From positions 323,381 through 387,380 of the forward strand of contig CANLUT010000003.1 of the NCBI GenBank assembly GCA_947494335.1: 64,000 nucleotides of DNA. The letters are read 5' to 3'. This document shows, one piece after another, positions 1 to 8,341 of this stretch; position 1 is the first letter of the stretch, and each line of letters begins with the position of its first letter. The stretch comes from Oligoflexales bacterium (GTDB lineage Bacteria; Bdellovibrionota_B; Oligoflexia; Oligoflexales; RGVZ01). Below the pieces are notes generated by a model. That model saw only the letters and a list, made by a program, of their open reading frames with translations. It searched no databases and was not told the origin of the DNA. A program made the translations under genes and the position numbers.

Positions 1-757
1 CACTAAGCCTCCCGGGAGCTGCCAAAACAAGCAGTGCTTTGGAATCCTGATCTATGCGAAGAACAGGGCATTCAACCACCGGCAGATTTGCGTAAACGAG
101 ATCGTCAGGTTTTACGAGCTTCATCGGCGTGATGCTTCCCGGTAAATCTTGATCAAGTCTGACAACGGTGATGTCAACACCGTAATCGGAGGGGTCATCA
201 TTACCGACGTATCTTAATCCAGAAACCCTGCGTTCAATCAGACGATTGTCTGGGGTGAGAAAGCGCACAGTTCCTCCAACCGAGGGATGATAGCCATAAT
301 GCTTGATGTAAAGAACATGTTTCGGAGTAATAGCAACGCCACGCGGTCCGTTGAATATGTGCGTGACTGCCGCAAGATTAAGGCCATGTATCCAGCTTGA
401 AGTAAGGTGTTTTGAGGTGTCGCGCCATACTTTTGATGTTTCAGGATTGGCCTGCGCTATTCTTTGATTGATTTCAGAAGAACAGCGCTCATACCAAGTG
501 GTATTTGCTGATGTCGATGAAGCCGACAGATTCATCTTATCGGTGGCGATGGAATCCTTCTGCTCGGCCTCAGACGGGCTCTTCATCGTTGGCGGAAAGG
601 TGTGATGATCGACACAGCCGACTTCCGGTCGGTCCTGGCAGAAATATTTTCCTTCGTTATGCGGCTGAGCATCTGATTTTGTCGGGCTCAACCTAGATCC
701 TGACTGCTTACATGACGCAAGGACGCTGATAAAAATAAAAAGAATTTTAAATTTCAC
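1..757 (-). CDS. Trypsin-like lipoprotein, C-terminus outside window
   Basis: Partial gene reading off the left edge. I translated it by hand from a GTG at 755-757, preceded by AGGACG at a workable distance. The N-terminus is a short hydrophobic stretch ending in a lipobox (VLASC), so an envelope lipoprotein is likely. A low-complexity linker follows, then a segment that resembles a chymotrypsin-fold peptidase. It has a 'GVAITPKHVL..KH' stretch at the place of the catalytic His and a 'VDITVVRL' stretch at the place of the Asp. The Ser region lies beyond the window, so activity cannot be judged. The fold assignment is inference from motif spacing only. Confidence 0.6.
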   Translation of the reverse strand, partial: MKFKILFIFISVLASCKQSGSRLSPTKSDAQPHNEGKYFCQDRPEVGCVDHHTFPPTMKSPSEAEQKDSIATDKMNLSASSTSANTTWYERCSSEINQRIAQANPETSKVWRDTSKHLTSSWIHGLNLAAVTHIFNGPRGVAITPKHVLYIKHYGYHPSVGGTVRFLTPDNRLIERRVSGLRYVGNDDPSDYGVDITVVRLDQDLPGSITPMKLVKPDDLVYANLPVVECPVLRIDQDSKALLVLAAPGRLS

Positions 758-937
758 GTGATTCGTCCTGCAGAATGCTGTCCAACTTAATCTGAGCTGA
801 TTATGTTGGTTTTGGCGCCGATTGGCGATTTCCAAGCCATTTGATTGACGTTAGAATTTTAGCATGGCACGGGGAAATAAGGTAAAATAAAGGCGTGGAT
901 TCTGTTTTTTTGTGCTCATTTCAAAGGAAATTTTTAG

Positions 938-1438
938 GTGCGTTCCAAGCTTCTAGTTGTATTTAGGCAGATATTAATTTTTAGCGCTGTGGTGCTTTTG
1001 GTGGGGCAGTGGCAATCGAGAAATTTGCCAACTGGTCTATCTCCTCAGGTAAAAGCTCAGGACCTTTCGGGAAATACGGTTGAGTTTCCCAATAAGGGAA
1101 TGGTTTCTATTATCTACTTTTTTGCTCCCTGGTGCGGAGTCTGCCGAGTTAGTATGCCTAACTTAAACGTTCTCAAAGAGTATTTTCCTGAAATCGCTAT
1201 CACTGCGGTGGCCTTTGATTTCGAATCAGCAGATGAGGTGCAGAAATTTTCAAAAGAGGTAGGTGTAACACCTCCTGTATTGCTTGGTGAGGAATCGGCA
1301 AGACGTCTTTGGCAAGTGACAGCTTACCCAACCTACGTTGTTCTTGATAAGGATGGTGTCATTCGCGGTAGCTCAGTCGGATATTCCTCCCAGGTGGGGA
1401 TGATCATTAGGCTGCTATGGGCAAAAATTTTATCCTAA
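938..1438 (+). CDS. TlpA/ScsD-like thioredoxin-fold disulfide oxidoreductase
   Basis: 166 aa, GTG start at 938 with AAGGAAA about 8 nt upstream. An N-terminal hydrophobic anchor (residues about 8-24) is followed by a periplasmic thioredoxin fold with redox motif APWCGVC (Cys66, Cys69) and the cis-Pro loop AYPTYVV (Pro131). Family members reduce or rearrange disulfides in the periplasm, often for cytochrome maturation or stress tolerance; the substrate here is unknown. It is the first gene of a tight three-gene run with the QEGLA metalloprotein (9 nt gap) and NADH dehydrogenase (13 nt gap), suggesting a redox-related operon. Confidence 0.85.
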   Translation: MRSKLLVVFRQILIFSAVVLLVGQWQSRNLPTGLSPQVKAQDLSGNTVEFPNKGMVSIIYFFAPWCGVCRVSMPNLNVLKEYFPEIAITAVAFDFESADEVQKFSKEVGVTPPVLLGEESARRLWQVTAYPTYVVLDKDGVIRGSSVGYSSQVGMIIRLLWAKILS

Positions 1439-1447
1439 GAAGGTTTC

Positions 1448-2713
1448 ATGGACGCAACAGAGCAATTCGTCGAGTTTGACAAAACGTTGGTTGCTGCAGC
1501 CAAGGGTATCAAGGTGCTAAGCGCTCTTGGTTGGGGTGAGCAGACAGCTCATGAATTTCTACATGGTTGGCGAAACGGAAATGTTCAGCTGCCGCAGGTT
1601 GAGTATCCAAAGTTTGACTATAGTGAGCAAAGGCAAATTTTAAAAACGATCATTGACCGCGCAAGTAGTGATCATCCGGTCGGCGTCTATTTGGCTGAGA
1701 CCGCTCACAGTTATTACGTTGCTGCGCAGATGCTGGAAGGACTTGGGACAGCAGCATTTCGAGAGTGCAGCGAGGCTTTGTACGGCAGGCCAGACGAGTC
1801 TTTGGGAACACTATCAAATCTCGAACTTGCAGATGACTTCATCCGGATCACAAATGACTTTGCTGCTGTCATAGATTTTAATGACGATACGGGAGTGTTG
1901 CCTAGCACTGAGACGGCTAGGAAGATCAAGTCCAGAGCTGATGATTTCTTCCAAGATTATAAAATCAAAGTGCTTGTGGACGAGGAATTAACAAGTAAGG
2001 CGGCCGCTGGAAGTGAGCGCGTTCGCGTTCGTGGCAATTCCACCTTCACTTTGGCAGAAATTGAGCAACTTATTCAGCATGAGGTTTTTGTTCATTCCGC
2101 CACGATGCTCAATGGTAGACGCCAGCCCTGGCTCAAATCTCTGGGTCTTGGTGCACCGCGCACAACGGCCACCCAGGAAGGTTTAGCTACGTTTGCGGAG
2201 CTTATCACCGGTACGATGGATTTAGGCAGGCTTCGTCGTATCGCTTTGCGCATCAAAGGTATTCAGTATGCTCTGGATGGCGCGGACTTCCTGGAAACAT
2301 TTAAATTTTTCTTGAATGCCGGGCAGTCGGAGCTTGAGAGTTTTCAGTCAGCGGCGCGTATTTTCCGAGGTGGTGATATTAAGGGACGGCAAGTTTTTAC
2401 CAAGGATGGCGTTTATTTGCGAGGTCTCATATCGGTGCATACGTTCCTGAGGAAGGCCATTCAGGAGCGAAAAATTGATTATCCACAGAGGCTATTTGCT
2501 GGACGCCTGACGATCAGTGATGTTGTGAAGATGGACGGTTCTTTTGAAGACGGCTGGATTACCCCAGCGCGTTATCTTCCGGCGTGGGTTTCGAACCGGC
2601 AAGGTTTGGCAACCTATCTTTGCTATAATGCGTTCTCGCATCGTCTAAAGCTTGAAGAAATTCGCCTTGAGGATTTTGCAGAAGGTATGCGTGACTTGTC
2701 GGCGGTAGATTAG
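1448..2713 (+). CDS. QEGLA-motif zinc protein (DUF1704, tyrosine-carboxypeptidase-like)
   Basis: 421 aa. Residues 211-216 are HEVFVH, an HExxH zinc motif, and residues 243-247 are QEGLA, whose Glu is the expected third ligand. This pair defines the DUF1704 family, annotated in bacteria as flavohemoglobin-expression-modulating QEGLA proteins and related to the eukaryotic MATCAP tubulin carboxypeptidases. No signal peptide is visible, so it is probably cytoplasmic. The start ATG has AAGAAGG upstream and lies 9 nt after the thioredoxin stop. A peptidase or amidohydrolase activity is plausible, but its substrate in bacteria is not evident from the sequence. Confidence 0.85.
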   Translation: MDATEQFVEFDKTLVAAAKGIKVLSALGWGEQTAHEFLHGWRNGNVQLPQVEYPKFDYSEQRQILKTIIDRASSDHPVGVYLAETAHSYYVAAQMLEGLGTAAFRECSEALYGRPDESLGTLSNLELADDFIRITNDFAAVIDFNDDTGVLPSTETARKIKSRADDFFQDYKIKVLVDEELTSKAAAGSERVRVRGNSTFTLAEIEQLIQHEVFVHSATMLNGRRQPWLKSLGLGAPRTTATQEGLATFAELITGTMDLGRLRRIALRIKGIQYALDGADFLETFKFFLNAGQSELESFQSAARIFRGGDIKGRQVFTKDGVYLRGLISVHTFLRKAIQERKIDYPQRLFAGRLTISDVVKMDGSFEDGWITPARYLPAWVSNRQGLATYLCYNAFSHRLKLEEIRLEDFAEGMRDLSAVD

Positions 2714-2726
2714 AGGTAGGGGAATT

Positions 2727-4004
2727 ATGCAAGAATCAACTCAACACGTGGTTGTCATTGGCGCTGGATTTGGTGGTATGGCCGCGGTAAAGAGATTGAT
2801 CGCCAAAAGAACCTCCAACATGAAAATCACGCTCATTGATCAGAAAAATCATCACCTTTTTCAGCCGCTACTCTATCAAGTGGCAACCGCGGGTTTAAGT
2901 CCAGCTGAGATTGCTGCACCGATAAGAAGCGTGATCCATGCTGGTAGTGATCAAGTCAACGTTTTGATGGATAGGGTACTTGACGTGAATACTGGAGATC
3001 GGGTCATCACCCTAAAATCCTCGGCACCCGTTCGCTATGACGTTTTGCTGGTTGCAGCAGGCGCGACGCACAGTTATTTCGGGCATGATAATTGGGAGGA
3101 GTTCGCACCAGGGCTAAAAACTCTCGAACATGCCACTGAAATTAGACGAAGAATATTGCAGGCATTTGAAACGGCTGAGTCTACTGATGATCAGGAACTT
3201 CGGAGAGCTCTGCTCACTTTTGTCATTGTCGGCGGAGGGCCTACAGGGGTCGAGCTGGCCGGTTCGATCGCTGAAATTAGTCGGCAGAGTCTTGCGGAAG
3301 ACTTTAGTCGTATTGATCCTTCTAGTACGCGGATCATTTTGATTGAGGCTGGTGACCGCATTCTAGTATCGTTGAGCGAAGCTCTTTCAAGGCGGGCTGC
3401 AAGAGATCTCGAGAAATTAGGGGTGACTGTCTGGACTTCGATGCGGGTGACTGACATTTCAGCTGAGGGTGTCAAACTCGGTGGCGAGCAAGTAAGAGCA
3501 AAGACCGTACTCTGGGCCGCCGGAGTTAAGCCCTCGCCTATAGCGGCTATGCTGAACGGAGAGACAGATAAAGCAGGAAGAGTTTTTATCGATGAATTTT
3601 TACGCGTGAAAGGCTCGCCTAATATTTTTGCGATCGGTGACAACGCTCATTTTGAAGATCCAAAATATGGCATTTTACCGGGGCTTGCGCCGGTCGCGAA
3701 CCAACAAGGACGGAGGGTCGCCGATAATATTGTAGCTCTTCTCAACGGTAAGACAATGAAGTCGTTTCGATACATGGACAAAGGAGAGATGGCGACCATT
3801 GGACGCCGACGCGCCGTGGGCTCATTTAAGGGATTGCAATTCACAGGTCTGGTTGCGTGGCTCGTATGGATGGTCGTTCATATCTACTATCTCGTTGGAT
3901 TTAGAAACAAATTATTCGTTTTTTTACAGTGGATTAGTAGCTATGTGTTTTTTAAACGTGGCGCCCGCATCATCACATCCCGCAACTGGCGTGGTGATGA
4001 GTGA
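2727..4004 (+). CDS. ndh: Type II NADH dehydrogenase (NAD(P)/FAD-dependent oxidoreductase)
   Basis: 425 aa. The first Rossmann motif is VVIGAGFGGM (residues 8-18, FAD) and the second VIVGGGPTGVELAGS (about 166-180, NAD). The conserved FQPLLYQVATAGLSP segment of NDH-2 enzymes follows the first. The C-terminal 60 residues are hydrophobic and aromatic (LVAWLVWMVVHIYYLVGF), the usual membrane-binding tail. The enzyme passes electrons from NADH to quinone without pumping protons. AGGTAGGGG precedes the ATG. Position at the end of the thioredoxin-QEGLA operon supports a respiratory or redox role for the whole unit. Confidence 0.92.
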   Translation: MQESTQHVVVIGAGFGGMAAVKRLIAKRTSNMKITLIDQKNHHLFQPLLYQVATAGLSPAEIAAPIRSVIHAGSDQVNVLMDRVLDVNTGDRVITLKSSAPVRYDVLLVAAGATHSYFGHDNWEEFAPGLKTLEHATEIRRRILQAFETAESTDDQELRRALLTFVIVGGGPTGVELAGSIAEISRQSLAEDFSRIDPSSTRIILIEAGDRILVSLSEALSRRAARDLEKLGVTVWTSMRVTDISAEGVKLGGEQVRAKTVLWAAGVKPSPIAAMLNGETDKAGRVFIDEFLRVKGSPNIFAIGDNAHFEDPKYGILPGLAPVANQQGRRVADNIVALLNGKTMKSFRYMDKGEMATIGRRRAVGSFKGLQFTGLVAWLVWMVVHIYYLVGFRNKLFVFLQWISSYVFFKRGARIITSRNWRGDE

Positions 4005-4182
4005 ATTGGGACATCCGACCACGTCCTAGTTTGCTAGAAATAAATTTACTTTTGGTCGCGTGTCCTCACACTAAAAACCAAGTTGAATATACCTATAAAA
4101 GTCCACACTTATTGGGCACTTGAGACTCCTCTTTAAAATCAACGCCTTCTTTTCCGACCGATTGATGTAAGGAGGGCGGGTG

Positions 4183-4638
4183 ATGAAGCTTGCGGCCTTA
4201 CTTTTTATTGGGTTTACGGCACTCGTGCCAGTAGGCAATGTCTGGGGGCAAAACTCCACCCCTGGCAATGGCAACGTCATACAGGATCTCAGGTCCTTTT
4301 TGTTTGATCCAGCTGCGCGAAGAGATTTTGCAAAGGGGAATCAGGATGCGAGCGCTGTTAATAACTATCTTGAGGCATTTCCCAAATGGGCTCAAAATGA
4401 ACTTTTAGAGATTGTGATGATGATTGCTTCAGAGTCGATGTTGGACTCCTCAAAGCATGTTGCCGCCTACCAGCAGGGTGGCGTTGAAGGTGCAAAAGCT
4501 TCATTTTCTCCTGCGGTACGCGCCAGATCGGATCAACTGTTCCAAAAACTTATGAACGATCCATCCTTTAATACGCCGGAAAATTTGCAAAGGCTCAACA
4601 AACTGATGCCTGTGATCAGAGGCGGCAAGATAAATTGA
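4183..4638 (+). CDS. Small exported protein, unknown function
   Basis: 151 aa from ATG 4183 (a GTG at 4180 is in frame). A strong AAGGAGGG at 4169-4176 fits the ATG best. Signal peptide with likely cleavage after VGNVWG or VWGQ. The mature part is mostly helical and polar, with no cysteine and no motif I recognise. It is followed by a strong bidirectional hairpin shared with the convergent lipoprotein gene. Confidence 0.7.
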   Translation: MKLAALLFIGFTALVPVGNVWGQNSTPGNGNVIQDLRSFLFDPAARRDFAKGNQDASAVNNYLEAFPKWAQNELLEIVMMIASESMLDSSKHVAAYQQGGVEGAKASFSPAVRARSDQLFQKLMNDPSFNTPENLQRLNKLMPVIRGGKIN

Positions 4639-4649
4639 AATTATTTAGA

Positions 4650-4691
4650 TTGGTACTATCCGATCAACATCAATTGGTCGGATGGTACCAA
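4650..4691. terminator. Bidirectional hairpin between convergent genes
   Basis: A 16-nt arm at 4650-4665 pairs with 4676-4691 (one G-T pair), loop about 10 nt. It sits between the stops of two convergent genes (4638 and 4696). T-tracts are short on both sides, so efficiency is uncertain. Confidence 0.6.
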
Positions 4692-4695
4692 TTTG

Positions 4696-5109
4696 TTAGA
4701 TTGCGCATTGGTAAGCAGAGTCTACGGCGTCTTTTGATTCTCTTAGCTTCGCCGAATAGGTGTCATTGTTTTTCTCTGATAGGTCGATGGCGAAGGTTAG
4801 GTCTTTAGAGCTGTAGGTCTTTCGTGCGTCTGCATTTGTGCGGTTTTCTACAACCAAGTTGGCCGTCTTGGAATGCTGAGTCTCACTGCCACTATCAAAG
4901 GTTAGCAGCCCCTTTAGATCGACCGTATCGTCCTGAACAATAATGTTTTTATAACGAGCAGAAGCACTTTCACTGACACAGGTTGCAAATAGCTTCATGC
5001 GAGCTGATGACGAGTCAGAAAGTGTATCGGAGCCGTCACGGCGCATGCGACAGGATGCAAAGATTGAGGCGGCAACTACGATAAATAAAATCCCACTCTT
5101 GAATCGCAT
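4696..5109 (-). CDS. Small lipoprotein, unknown function
   Basis: 137 aa from the ATG at 5107-5109, chosen because GGGAGGCG lies just upstream; the in-frame ATG at 5125-5127 would overlap that site. The lipobox is FASC after a hydrophobic stretch. The mature protein is charged, with two further cysteines that could form a disulfide. It lies 18 nt behind ychF and is probably read with yajQ-ychF. Confidence 0.65.
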   Translation of the reverse strand: MRFKSGILFIVVAASIFASCRMRRDGSDTLSDSSSARMKLFATCVSESASARYKNIIVQDDTVDLKGLLTFDSGSETQHSKTANLVVENRTNADARKTYSSKDLTFAIDLSEKNNDTYSAKLRESKDAVDSAYQCAI

Positions 5110-5127
5110 ACGCGCCTCCCTTGGCAT

Positions 5128-6246
5128 CTAGACGTTGAACCTGAACTCCATGACGTCACCGTCTTTCACAGTGTACTCACGTCCTTCTGTTCGGATCAAC
5201 CCCAATTCCTTAAGTTTGACCTTGCTACCAGCTTTTACAAGGTCTTCGATCGCATACACCTCAGCACAGATAAATCCACGTTCAAAGTCAGAGTGGATTT
5301 TTCCAGCAGCTTGCGGAGCCTTATCCCCGCGATTGATAGTCCAAGCGTGGACCTCTTTTTCTCCGGCTGTGAAATAAGTTTGTAGACGGAGCGTCTCGTA
5401 ACCAGCGCGAATTAAACGGTTAAGACCTGGCTCCGAAACGCCCAGGGACTCAAGCATCTCTTTACGTGAGTCTGCGTCCAACTGAATCAACTCCTCTTCG
5501 ATTTTGCCGCTGATGATGACGGTGTGCGCGTGTTCCGCCTTGGCACGCTCTTTGACAGCAAGGGTGTACTTGTTGTCTTTTGTTCCGTCACACATGGACT
5601 CTTCAACGTTACAGACGTAGAGAATGGGTTTAGCCGTAATCAAGTGGAGATCTCTCCACGCATCATGGACTTCAAGGACTTCGCCAACGAAGTCATGATA
5701 ATTGAATGAGCGCGCCGGCTTTAGGCCTTGGAGATGGTTGTTTAAGCCTTCGAGCATGGCGACGATGGCGCCGAATTTTTTATTGCCGCTTTTGTTAAGC
5801 TTGCGATTTCTGTCGAGTGCAACTTCAACCGTGGCGACGTCAGCGTAAATCAACTCGGTATCAATCGTCTCAATATCGCGGATGGGGTTTACAGAACCAT
5901 CGACGTGGACGATGTCACCATCGTCAAAACATCGTACCACATGGGCAATGGCGTCAGTGCTGCGAATGTGTCCAAGAAACTGATTGCCGAGTCCTTCACC
6001 TTTTGAGGCGCCTCGCACGAGACCGGCGATATCCACAAACTCCATAAACGTAGGAACAATCCTCTGAGTTTTAATGATTCCCGATATTGTATCCAGACGT
6101 TTGTCGGGCACATCGACCCGCCCCACGTTAGGATCAATCGTGCAAAACGGATAGTTGGCAGAGGCCGCGCCCGCGGCTGTCACTGCATTAAAAATGGTTG
6201 ATTTCCCTACGTTCGGTAAGCCGACAATTCCGCACTTAAAACCCAT
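5128..6246 (-). CDS. ychF: YchF/OLA1 Obg-like ATPase
   Basis: 372 aa, the normal family length. P-loop GLPNVGKS (about residues 9-16), switch region and [20 protein letters not shown] box, then the C-terminal TGS domain. YchF is a cytosolic P-loop NTPase that prefers ATP over GTP, binds ribosomes and affects translation and oxidative-stress tolerance. It follows yajQ by 19 nt and precedes a small lipoprotein gene by 18 nt, so the three likely form an operon. Confidence 0.95.
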   Translation of the reverse strand: MGFKCGIVGLPNVGKSTIFNAVTAAGAASANYPFCTIDPNVGRVDVPDKRLDTISGIIKTQRIVPTFMEFVDIAGLVRGASKGEGLGNQFLGHIRSTDAIAHVVRCFDDGDIVHVDGSVNPIRDIETIDTELIYADVATVEVALDRNRKLNKSGNKKFGAIVAMLEGLNNHLQGLKPARSFNYHDFVGEVLEVHDAWRDLHLITAKPILYVCNVEESMCDGTKDNKYTLAVKERAKAEHAHTVIISGKIEEELIQLDADSRKEMLESLGVSEPGLNRLIRAGYETLRLQTYFTAGEKEVHAWTINRGDKAPQAAGKIHSDFERGFICAEVYAIEDLVKAGSKVKLKELGLIRTEGREYTVKDGDVMEFRFNV

Positions 6247-6265
6247 ATTAAACCTCGGTTCAATG

Positions 6266-6757
6266 TTAGCGACGCATGTTTATGAATTGGAGGGGAAACT
6301 TGAGTTCCTTGCCGCGCAGCATCGCCATGACCGCCTGCAATTCGTCAATGCTCTTACTTGTTACTCGAAGCTGATCACCCTGAATTTCCGAAGTGACTTT
6401 AAGCTTAGAGTCTTTGAGTAGTTTTGTGATTTCTTTCATCTCCTCTTTTTCCATAGCTGCTTTTAAATCGACGAATTGACGCAGCATGTTGCCAGAGGCA
6501 GATTCTTCGGGGTTAAACTTAAGGCCACGCAGGTCTATGTCCCGCTTAGCCATTTTCTGTTGCATCACCTGGTGGATTGCCCTCAATTTCATATCATCGT
6601 CGGCCATGATTTTTATCTTCTTGGCTGTCTTATCGAGTTCAATAGACGATTTGCCACCACGAAAATCAAAGCGTTGCTCGATCTCTTTGGCGGTCTGATT
6701 GATGGCGTTTTCTACCTCCATGATGTCCAGTTCACTAACGATGTCAAAGGATGGCAT
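6266..6757 (-). CDS. yajQ: YajQ-family nucleotide-binding protein
   Basis: 163 aa. Starts MPSFDIVSELDIMEVENA and carries the family segments EIEQRFDFRGGKSSIEL and KFPLQFINMR at the C-terminus. YajQ proteins are small cytosolic two-domain proteins that bind RNA or nucleotides, and some bind cyclic di-GMP. AGGGAGTT precedes the ATG. It is first in the yajQ-ychF-lipoprotein run. Confidence 0.95.
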   Translation of the reverse strand: MPSFDIVSELDIMEVENAINQTAKEIEQRFDFRGGKSSIELDKTAKKIKIMADDDMKLRAIHQVMQQKMAKRDIDLRGLKFNPEESASGNMLRQFVDLKAAMEKEEMKEITKLLKDSKLKVTSEIQGDQLRVTSKSIDELQAVMAMLRGKELKFPLQFINMRR

Positions 6758-6854
6758 GTTTAACTCCCTCTGATTGGGTTAGAGCTAAAAGAAAGCTCCT
6801 GATATTTGTGACAAATTGTTGCGGTCCCAATGGTCATTCCCGTACACTGGAAGC

Positions 6855-7979
6855 ATGGTAAACGCAATCAAAAGATCAACATATTCAGCCCCCATCGGCT
6901 ATCTCTTTTTGGCGTCTTTCTTGGCCTTGCAGGCAATTCCAGTGGGTGCCCAGCCGGCCCTTGCTCCAATTCCAGTCAAGGATCAACAAAAGTCCAACCA
7001 AAGCTATCAGGATTGCGTCAAATCAGCAGCTGCTGCAGTAAAAAGTGGCAAGCTAAAGACCCAGGAATTATCTGCGGCTGTGGCTAAATGCGGAGACAAG
7101 TTCCCGGCGGCGGCGCTTTTCAATGATTGTAAACGAAACGTCCTTAAAAATGCCAAAGGCAAAGATTTATCGGCCCTGGACTTCTCGGAGTGCAAGAGGT
7201 TGCAGGCCGCAGTCGAGTTTAATCCTCAGGCCGCGGTCCCCGTTTTTGTGGCTCAGGGTAGCGCCTTTTTTGCTGGCCTGGGTTTAAACAGAGACTTACC
7301 AATGAATGAACTCAAGCCGCCAAACTTCACCTGTGAAAGGTTTTTAGCGGCTGCTCAGGATATTCCAAACAAGGCACAGCACATCCTTTTTGGGAATAAC
7401 GCCAGGGTTTTTGCCGCTGGACCGGACCAAGCGAAGTTTCTGCAGGCTCTTAAAGCAAAGGCGGGTAAGCCCTCAAAAGGTCAAAAATTTAATGATATTG
7501 TTGGTTTTGGTCGAGTCTTCGGTGATCCTTTGACGGATCCCTCGATGGTTTATTTCCCGTCTGCATCGTGTGACTTTCGCGGGGTCACGGGACAGATACT
7601 TTCGGGCCTCAGCGTCTACTATCTGCCTGATAATGAGGCAAAGATGGCGACCCCTTATTTTGGGATTGCTTATTACAAGCAAAACCAAAAAACAGTGAAA
7701 ACTCCAGAGCTGGTCGCTGAGCTCTCCGCAAAGCTCGGCCCAGAATTCAAGGCTTATAGTAAGGATACGACCACCATTTTCATCTCGGCGGTCCCCTTTC
7801 AGGAGGTGGATCGTGAGCGAGATCCCCGCAATATCTGTAAAGTTCCGCGGCAGCACCAGTTTGTGGCTGTCATTCGGACCCTAGCTACTAATACCAATGC
7901 CCCTGAGTATTTATTGCTGGCAAATGTCCGTAATATGTGCGATTACGGTGATCGGCTGGCCCGCAAAATGGGTCGCTAA
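6855..7979 (+). CDS. Exported protein of unknown function upstream of rpsU
   Basis: 374 aa from ATG 6855. The reading frame is open from a TTG at 6816, but the ATG gives a clean Sec signal peptide (basic MVNAIKRS, hydrophobic core, cleavage near PVGAQ). The ribosome site is weak, so the start is not settled. The mature region holds several cysteines (KCGDKF, DCKRN, SECKR, TCERF) spaced for disulfides, so it is probably periplasmic or secreted. No known domain is recognised. Its stop is only 27 nt from rpsU, and no terminator lies between, so transcription may read through. Confidence 0.75.
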   Translation: MVNAIKRSTYSAPIGYLFLASFLALQAIPVGAQPALAPIPVKDQQKSNQSYQDCVKSAAAAVKSGKLKTQELSAAVAKCGDKFPAAALFNDCKRNVLKNAKGKDLSALDFSECKRLQAAVEFNPQAAVPVFVAQGSAFFAGLGLNRDLPMNELKPPNFTCERFLAAAQDIPNKAQHILFGNNARVFAAGPDQAKFLQALKAKAGKPSKGQKFNDIVGFGRVFGDPLTDPSMVYFPSASCDFRGVTGQILSGLSVYYLPDNEAKMATPYFGIAYYKQNQKTVKTPELVAELSAKLGPEFKAYSKDTTTIFISAVPFQEVDRERDPRNICKVPRQHQFVAVIRTLATNTNAPEYLLLANVRNMCDYGDRLARKMGR

Positions 7980-8006
7980 TAAAGACTGAAGGGCAGGTGA
8001 TTTTTA

Positions 8007-8198
8007 ATGCCAGGTATTCGTCTCCGTGAAGGAGAGGCCTTTGAAGGAGCGCTTCGTCGCTTCAAGAAGCAGTGTGAAAAGGGTGGCGTTCTTAGCGATG
8101 TTCGCAAGCGTGAACATTATGAAAAGCCCTCAGTTCGCCTCAAGAAGAAATCTGTAGCAGCTCGTAAGCGTGCAGCTAAGAAAAACCGCAAATTCTAA
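8007..8198 (+). CDS. rpsU: 30S ribosomal protein S21
   Basis: 63 aa, [20 protein letters not shown] start, rich in Lys/Arg with a basic tail. S21 sits on the 30S platform and aids initiation. GCAGGTGA at 7993-8000 is the ribosome site. It heads the classical rpsU-dnaG-rpoD order and is followed by an intrinsic terminator, as in enterobacteria. Confidence 0.95.
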   Translation: MPGIRLREGEAFEGALRRFKKQCEKGGVLSDVRKREHYEKPSVRLKKKSVAARKRAAKKNRKF

Positions 8199-8251
8199 GC
8201 CATTGAAATGGCTCGAATTGGCGTGAGTCAAACTATGAAAAGTTTAGGAAT

Positions 8252-8287
8252 CCCGCTGTCAGTCAGTGACAGCGGGTTCTTTTTTGT
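8252..8287 (+). terminator. Intrinsic terminator between rpsU and dnaG
   Basis: Perfect 10-bp stem (8252-8261 with 8267-8276), 5-nt loop, followed by TTCTTTTTT. It should make most transcripts end after rpsU, so that S21 is made in excess of primase. Confidence 0.9.
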
Positions 8288-8341
8288 GCTTTATTTCTCG
8301 CACGAGTAATTCCGCAGCTCACTTATTCAAGGTATCGGCGC

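Noticed and set aside
3191-3643. Minus-strand ORF of 150 aa inside ndh
   Set aside because: Fully antisense to a confident gene, no ribosome site and no recognisable motif.
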